Part shown: one piece after another, positions 57,620 through 64,000 of the stretch | Position numbering within the stretch: the first letter of the stretch is position 1 | Layout of the letters: each line of letters begins with the position of its first letter | Assembly: GCF_045679555.1 (NCBI RefSeq) | Contig: NC_092100.1 | Span: 36,604,106-36,668,105 of the forward strand | Reading direction: 5' to 3' | DNA from: Salvelinus alpinus | Lineage: Eukaryota > Chordata > Actinopteri > Salmoniformes > Salmonidae | DNA length: 64,000 nt | Position numbers and translations under genes: made by a program | The notes under the pieces: generated by a model | What the model saw: only the letters and a program-made list of their open reading frames with translations | What the model was told of the DNA's origin: nothing | Database searches by the model: none

Positions 57620-58578
57620 TAGGTCCGGGATGTCAGGAAGCTTGGCCCCAGTGATGTACTGGGCCGTACACACTACCCACTGTAGCGCCTCACGGTCAGA
57701 TGCCGAGCAGTTGCCATACCAGGCGGTGATGCAACCGGTCAGGATGCTCTCGATGGTGCAGCTGTAGAAGTTTTTGAGGATCTGAGGACCCATGCCAAAT
57801 CTTTTAAGTCTCCTGTGGAGGAAAATGTTTTTTCGCGCCCTCTTCACAATTGTCTTGGTGTGTTTGGACCATGTTAGTTTGTTGGTGATGTGGACACCAA
57901 AGAGCTTGAAACTCTTGACCTGCTCCACTTCAGTCCCGGGGGCCTAATAAGGGCCTGTTCGGCCCTCCTTTTCCAATAGTCCACGATCAGCTCCTTTGTC
58001 TTGCTCACATTGAGAGAGAGTTTGTTGTCCTGGCACCACACTGCCAGGTCTCTGACCTTCTCCCTATAGGCTGTCTCATCATTGTCAGTGATCAGGCCTA
58101 CCACTGTTGTGTCGTCAGCAAACTTAATGATGGAGTTGGAGTCGTGCTTGGCCACGAGTGAACAGGGAGTACAGGAGGGGACTAAGCACGCACCCCTGAG
58201 GGGCCCCAGTGTTGAGGATCAGCATGGCAGATGTGTTGTTGCCTACCCTTACCACCTGGGGGTGACCCATCAGGAAGTCCAGGATCCAGTTGCAGAGGGA
58301 GGTGTTTAGTCCCAGGGTCCTTTGCTTAGTGAAGAGCTTCATGGGCACTATGGTGTTGAACACTGAGCTGTCGTCAATGAACAGCATTCTCACATTGGTG
58401 TTGCTTTGTCGAGGTGGGAAAAGGCAGTGTGGAGTGCGATTGAGATTGCGTGATCTGTGGATCTGTTGGGGCGGTATGTGAATTGGAGTGGGTCTAGGGT
58501 TTCTGTTATGATTGTGTTGACGTGTGCCATTAACCTGCCTAAATGATTACCGCCCCATAGCACTCACGTCGGTAGCCA
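57620..58578 (-). mobile_element. L2/Rex1-type LINE reverse transcriptase fragment
   Basis: Minus-strand pieces: 58393-58124 ([57 protein letters not shown]), 58155-57874 ([19 protein letters not shown] with the FADD catalytic motif, NVSKTKELIVDYWKRRAEQ), 57928-57608 (SFKLFGVHITNKLTWSKH, TGCITAWYGNCSASDREAL). Frames are interrupted, so it is dead. The outer 5' part (about 58411-58578) recurs inverted at 61775-61942. Confidence 0.85.
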
Positions 58579-59022
58579 TAATGTGTTACAGATTTCTTGA
58601 TTTTTCTTTGATTCATTCTGACTATTTTGAGGTGCATGGAAATGTTGTTGTCATGGTGGCTCTAGGGACAAACAGTAATATTGCCGCTTTCTTTTAGTTT
58701 TTCTAACAAAGGTCTTTAAGGAGTATGTGAGCACAGACGTTCACTTCTCTTAGCCGAGTTCTGATAGGACCAAACGGAACCTATGTATGCGCCTTTAGGA
58801 GATCTTATACTTTTTAAAATGAGATAATATCAGTCAGTTAACATGATCTTTATGAATATGAAGCCTTTATGTGCTTGTTTTGATTACATATATGCTTCGA
58901 AATTCACAAAAAGTTACATTAGCCGATGAAGATCATAGAAAAAACCGTATAAGATCTCCTAAGCCTGTGTTTACCACAAAACTTATTTTTGGAGTTTATC
59001 CAAAAACACACAAAAAAAACAT
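58579..59022. other. No gene; short inverted repeat
   Basis: CCTTTAGGAGATCTTATAC near 58790 and GTATAAGATCTCCTAAGCC near 58947 are near-perfect reverse complements about 140 bp apart, suggesting a small foldback. Nothing else recognised. Confidence 0.45.
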
Positions 59023-60433
59023 TTAACTTCTTGTCAATACGGGGGCACTGTTTTCACTTTGGAAAAAATTGTGCCCAAATGAAACGGCCTCGTGCTCTGT
59101 TCTAGATCATACAATATGCATATTATTATTACTATTGGATAGAAAACACTCTCAAGTTTCTAAAACTGTTTGAATTATATCTGTGAGTTAAACAGAACTA
59201 ATTTGGCAGCAAACTTCCATACAGGAAGTGAAAAATCTGAAAACAAGGCTCTTATTCAGGGCCTGCCTATTCAACTGGCTTTTATTTATCGATATGCATG
59301 CACTTCATACGCCTTCCACTAGATGTCAACAGGCAGTGGAAGGTGGAATGGGGTGTCTAGCTTGATCTGAGGCAGAACAAGAGCTTTTGGAGTGACAGGT
59401 CCGGAATTTTCTTTGTCTTCGAAGACGCGCCGGGGAGCTCGACATTGTCTTCTGAAAAGCGTTCGGTATACACGGCGAATATCTCCGGCTCTGATTTTAT
59501 TTGATACATATGATAATAACATCATAAAGTAGTTTTTTTCAACCGAGTTTTATCAGTTTATTCAACGTTTATTGGGACTTTTGGAGTTTTCCGTTCTTTG
59601 CGTCAAGAGAGGATGGGAATGTTAGCAACCTTGGCTAGCATTGTGGCGCGAATTCGACAGAAGAAATGGACATTCTAAAACCTAACAACGATTTATTCTG
59701 GACCAAGGACTCCTTGTACAACATTCTGATGGAAGCTCAGCAAAAGTAAGAAAACATTTATGTTATTTCGTATTTCTGTGTAAAATGTTGACTCCTATTC
59801 TCCGCCGTTTTGGTGAGCGCTGTCTCACAATAACGCAAGCTGTATGTTATGGTAAAGTTATTTAAAAAAATCTAACACAGCGGTTGCATTAAGAACCAGT
59901 GTATCTTTCATTTGCCATACAACAAGTATTTTTATGTAAAGTTTATGATGAGTTCTTTGGTCAGATTAGGTGAGTGTCCAAAATATCTCCGGAGATTCTG
60001 GTGAATCGATGCTACGTATTCACAATGTATAACCAGGATTTGTAGCTATAAATATGCACATTTTCGAACAAAACATAATTCTATTGTATAACATGATGTT
60101 ATAAGACTGTCATCTGATGAATTTGTTCAAGGTTAGTGATCAATTTTATATCTTTTGCTGGTTTTTGCAAAAGCTACCTTTGCGGTGAATAAATGCGTTT
60201 GTGTGTTTGGCTATTGTGGTAAGCTAATATAATTCTATATTGTGTTTTCGCTGTAAAACACTTTAAAAAAATCGGAAATATTGGCTGTATTCACAAGATG
60301 TTTATCTTTCATTTGCTGTACACCATGTATTTTTCATAAATGTTTTATGATGAGTATTTATGTATTTCACGTTGCTCTCTGTAATTATTCTGGCTGCTTT
60401 GGTGCTATTTTGATGGTGGCTGCAATGTAAAAC

Positions 60434-60887
60434 TGTCACGCTCGTCGTTAGGTGAAAGAGAGGACCAAGGCGCAGCTTGATATAAATACATCTTCTTTTT
60501 AATAGAAGAAGAAGCGAACACGAACACTAATACAAACTAAACAAAACAACAACCGACCGTGAAGCTATCAAACGAAAGTGCAGACACAAGCAACTAACGT
60601 CAAAACATAGACAATTACCCACAACCTACCTAATGCCTATGGCTGCCTAAATATGGCTCCCAATCAGAGACAACGATAGACAGCTGTCTCTAATTGAGAA
60701 CCAATCCAGGCAACCATAGACTTACATAAACACCTACACTGAACACAACCCCATGAACTCTACAAAACCCCCTAGACAATACAAACACCCTAGACTAGAC
60801 AAAAACACATAAACATCCCCCATGTCACACCCTGACCTAACTAAAAATAATAAAGAAAACAAAGATAACTAAGGCCAGGGCGTGACA
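60434..60887 (-). repeat. LTR (3' LTR)
   Basis: Matches 62886-63331 almost base for base apart from a few differences near its left edge. The C run directly inside it is the complement of a polypurine tract. Confidence 0.85.
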
Positions 60888-61094
60888 GTACCCCCCCCCC
60901 CCAAGGGTGCGGACTCCGGCCGCAAAACCTGACACAGAAGGGGAGGGTCCGGGTGGGCCTTCTTACGGCGGCGGCTCGGGTGCGGGACGTGGACCCCACT
61001 CCACTATAGTCAATACCCGCTTTGGTGGCGCCTCTGGAACGGCGACCCTTGCAGCGAGTCCCGGACTGAAGACCATCCTAGAGGGCGCCACTGG

Positions 61095-61760
61095 ACGGAG
61101 GGGCAGCTCCGGACTGAGGGGCAGCTCCGGACTGAGGGGCAGCTCCGGACTGAGGGGCAGCTCCGGACTGACGGGCAGCTCATGACTGGAGGGCAGCTCA
61201 TGACTGGAGGGCAGCTCATGACTGGAGGGCAGCTCATGACTGGAGGGCAGCTCATGACTGGAGGGCAGCTCATGACTGGAGGGCAGCTCATGACTGGAGG
61301 GCAGCTCATGACTGGCGGGCAGCTCATGACTGGCGGGCGGCTCAGGCAGCTCCTGACTGGTGGGTGGCTCTAGCGGCTCCTGACTGGCGGGCGGCTCTGG
61401 CGGCTCCTGACTGGCGGGCGGCTCTGGCGGCTCCTGACTGGCGGGCGGCTCTGGCGGCTCCTGACTGGCGGGCGGCTCTGGCGGCTCCTGACTGGCGGGC
61501 GGCTCTGGCGGCTCCTGACTGGCGGACGGCTCTAGCGGCTCCTGACTGGCGGACGGCTCTAGCGGCTCGGGACAGACGGGCGGCTCTGACGGCTCGGGAC
61601 AGACGGGCGGCTCTGACGGCTCGGGACAGACGGGCGGCTCTGACGGCTCGGGACAGACGGGCGTCTCTGACGGCTCGGGACAGACGGGCGGCTCTGACGG
61701 CTCGGGACAGACGGGCGGCTCAGATGGCGCTGGGTAGGCAGGCAGCTCAGATGGCTCTGG
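61095..61760. repeat. G-rich VNTR inside the LTR element
   Basis: Successive blocks of related units: about five copies of an 18-bp unit GGGCAGCTCCGGACTGAG, about nine of GGGCAGCTCATGACTGGA, about seven of a 27-bp unit built on GGCGGCTCCTGACTGGCG, then about six of a 27-bp unit built on GGCTCGGGACAGACGGGC. Unit lengths are multiples of three, so frames stay open on both strands (for example TGGQLM plus; SCPPVM minus). Confidence 0.9.
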
Positions 61761-61774
61761 GCAGGCAGGCAGCT

Positions 61775-61942
61775 GGCTACCGACGTGAGTGCTATGGGGC
61801 GGTAATCATTTAGGCAGGTTAATGGCACACGTCAACACAATCATAACAGAAACCCTAGACCCACTCCAATTCACATACCGCCCCAACAGATCCACAGATC
61901 ACGCAATCTCAATCACACTCCACACTGCCTTTTCCCACCTCG
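61775..61942 (+). mobile_element. LINE reverse-transcriptase fragment inside the LTR element
   Basis: Reads [19 protein letters not shown] and [17 protein letters not shown], the 5' part of an L2/Rex1-type reverse transcriptase. It is the reverse complement of 58411-58578 with one mismatch that I can see. Confidence 0.8.
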
Positions 61943-62885
61943 CAGCTCAGATAGCGCTGGGCAGACGGCAGACTCTGGCCGGCTGAGGCGCACAGTAGGC
62001 CTGGTGCGTGGTGCCGGAACTGGAGGTACCGGGCTAAGGACACGCACCTCAAGGCTAGTGCGGGAAGCAGCAACAGGGCGCACAGGGCTCTGGAGACGCA
62101 CATGAGGCTTGGTGCGTGGTGCCGGAACTGGTGGTACTGGGCTGGAGACACGCACCACAGGGCGAGTGCGTGGAAAAGGAACAGGGCTCTGGAGACACAC
62201 TGGAAGCCTGGTGCGTGGTGTTGGCACTGGTGGTACTGGGCTGGGGCGGGGAGGTGGCGCCGGATATACCGGACCGTGCAGGCGTACTGGCTCCCTTGAG
62301 CACCGAGCCTGCCCAACCATACCTGGTTGAATGCTCCCCGTAACCCGACCAGTGCTGTGTTGGCGAACCGGGGACACCATGCGTAAGGCTGGTGCCATGT
62401 ATGCCGGCCCGAGGAGATGCACTGGAGACCAGACGCGTTGAGCTGGCTTCATGGCACCTGGCTCAATGCTCAATCTAGCCCGGCCGATACGAGGAGCTGG
62501 AATGTACCGCACCGGGCTAAGCACACGTACAGGAGACACCGTGCGCTTTACCGCATAACACAGTGTCTGCCCGTACTTTCGCTCTCCACGGTAAGCTCGG
62601 GGAGTTGGCGCAGGTCTCCTACCTGACTTCGCCACACTCCCTTGTAGCCCCCCCCAAGAAATTTTTGGGGCTGACTCTCAGGCTTCCAGCCTCGCTTCCG
62701 TGCTGCCTCCTCATACCGCCACCTCTCGGCTTTAGCTGCCTCCAGCTCTTCACGAGAGCGGCGATATTCTCCCGGTTGTGCCCAGGGTCCTCCGCTGTCC
62801 AGAATTTCCTCCCAATTCCTCTAGTCCTGCGTTCGCTGCTGCTGCCTTGTATCACGCTGCTTGGTCCTGGTAAGGTGGGTAATTC

Positions 62886-63331
62886 TGTCATGCTAGGTGA
62901 AAGAGAGGACCAAGGCGCAGCGTGATATAAATACATCTTATTTTTAATAGAAGAAGAAGCGAACACAAACACTAATACAAACTAACAAAACAACAAACGA
63001 CCGTGAAGCTATCAAACGAAAGTGCAGACACAAGCAACTAACGTCAAAACATAGACAATTACCCACAACCTACCTAATGCCTATGGCTGCCTAAATATGG
63101 CTCCCAATCAGAGACAACGATAGATAGCTGTCTCTAATTGAGAACCAATCCAGGCAACCATAGACTTACATAAACACCTACACTGAACACAACCCCATGA
63201 ACTCTACAAAACCCCCTAGTCAATACAAACACCCTAGACTAGACAAAAACACACAAACATCCCCCATGTCACACCCTGACCTAACTAAAAATAATAAAGA
63301 AAACAAAGATAACTAAGGCCAGGGCGTGACA
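62886..63331 (-). repeat. LTR (5' LTR)
   Basis: Second LTR; ends GCGTGACA directly before the AAAAC target duplication. Confidence 0.85.
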
Positions 63332-63755
63332 AAAACTATGATTTATACCTCAAATATGCACATTTTCGAACAAAACATAAATGTATTGTATAACATGTTA
63401 TAAGACTGTCATCTGATGAAGTTGTTTCTTGGTTAGTGACTAATTATATCTCTATTTTGTCGATTTTGTGAAAGCTACCTATGCGGTGGAAACATGGTGA
63501 AAATATGCGGTTGTGTGTTTGGCTATTGTGGTTAGCTAATATAAATAAATATTGTGTTTTCGCTGTAAAACATTTTAAAAATCGGAAATTATGGCTGGAT
63601 TCACAAGATGTTTATCTTTCATTTGCTGTATTGGACTTGTGATTTCATGAAAATGATATTATATGATATCCCTGTCCCGTTAGGCTAGGCTATGCTAGTC
63701 AGCTTTTTTGATGAGGAGGATCCCGGATCCGGGAGGGTGATGAAGTAGAGGTTAA

Positions 63756-64000
63756 TTTTCCCATAGGCATTGGCCAACGAGCCATGGCGTAGTTAGTGCC
63801 TACTAAAAGACGCCATTACTATTGCTCTAGCCTAATGGTTAAAACCAAACCAACTTTAGGCTAATGTGTGGGAATGGATGCATGCAGGAATGAAGTCGAA
63901 CGTTCATCAATTTCAGGTGAGAGAAACGTTAATTTTCATAGACTCATGGAAACAATGACTAAGAAATAGCCCTAGGCAACCCTTTTGTAATTTCAAGTAT
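63756..64000. other. No gene recognised
   Basis: Flank of copy C up to the window end. Nothing identifiable. Confidence 0.5.

Larger units (their letters stand above)
60434..63331 (-). mobile_element. Non-autonomous LTR retrotransposon fossil
   Basis: Two near-identical LTRs (60434-60887 and 62886-63331), each running TGTCA...GTGACA, are flanked by a 5-bp duplication AAAAC (60429-60433 and 63332-63336). A polypurine-like tract (complement of the C run at 60888-60902) beside the left LTR shows minus orientation. The roughly 2-kb interior has no recognisable reverse transcriptase or integrase of its own. It holds a proline/arginine-rich reading frame with repeated PVPPVPAPRT-like text (about 61913-62635), a G-rich tandem repeat array and a LINE piece. 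LTR similarity implies a recent insertion. It looks non-autonomous; family unassigned. Confidence 0.8.
59023..63755 (+). mobile_element. TTAA-bounded element, copy C, interrupted by an LTR element
   Basis: TTAA at 59023-59026 and 63752-63755. The left end CTTCTTGTCAATACGGGGGC and right end GATGAAGTAGAGG enclose two internal domains that repeat in direct orientation (60040-60340 and 63340-63640; shared ATATGCACATTTTCGAACAA, GTGTTTTCGCTGTAAAACA, AAGATGTTTATCTTTCATTT). A palindrome TCCCGGATCCGGGA (63721-63734) lies 17 nt inside the right TTAA. Without the LTR insertion the element would be about 1.8 kb. No transposase seen. Confidence 0.6.

Noticed and set aside
61182-61813. CRISPR-like array or a repeat-protein gene
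   Set aside because: Units are directly adjacent with no unique spacers, lie inside an LTR element, and are open on both strands because unit lengths are multiples of three.
61913-62635. Proline-rich host gene of 240 codons on the minus strand
   Set aside because: It lies between the two LTRs of one insertion and has no splice context, so it belongs to the LTR element.

Overview
This is a fish nuclear window, almost certainly salmonid (trout, salmon or charr). The evidence is several decayed Tc1/mariner families with typical salmonid ends, HpaI-type and related tRNA-derived SINEs, RSg/L2-type LINE tails, salmonid foldback MITEs, long CA/GT microsatellites, and three spliced vertebrate genes. 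I worked from the bases alone, so family names rest on motifs and memory of such elements, not on a search.

Layout. 1-9.2 kb is repeat-rich: LINE 3' ends, Tc1 fragments, and a broken Ty3/gypsy-type LTR element (4602-9242) with a matching 4-bp target duplication. 9.2-12.5 kb is a decayed multi-exon copy of a multicopy fish gene related to a transposase, with a Tc1 fused into an exon. 13-20.7 kb holds SINEs, MITEs, hAT-like pieces and about 1 kb of degenerate 20-bp tandem repeat. 20.9-26.4 kb is bend7 (+, ten coding exons, 487 codons). 26.7-34.6 kb is intergenic, with a hAT element carrying a perfect 8-bp target duplication and other elements nested in it. 35.2-43.3 kb is sephs1 (+, nine coding exons, 392 codons), with four Tc1-type insertions in its introns. 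45.7-52.3 kb is a CPT1 gene, best called cpt1b (-, eighteen coding exons, 773 codons), tail-to-tail with sephs1. 53-64 kb is a dense nest of LINE, Tc1, TTAA-flanked elements and a non-autonomous LTR element.

The three genes keep open frames, consensus splice sites and diagnostic residues, and look functional. They are a BEN-domain nuclear protein, selenophosphate synthetase 1 (Thr29 where SEPHS2 has Sec) and carnitine palmitoyltransferase 1. bend7 next to sephs1 matches the human chromosome 10p13 order; a CPT1 gene beside them does not match human, where CPT1B is on chromosome 22. No shared pathway is implied.

I found no new multi-gene system. The observations I rate highest are: a family of TTAA-bounded elements (53.1-63.8 kb) that keep a palindrome or hairpin 15-17 nt inside the same end while its sequence differs between copies; long dinucleotide or G-run tracts pressed against splice sites in five of nine bend7 introns; and a roughly 168-bp LINE segment present twice, inverted and nearly identical, once inside the LTR element.
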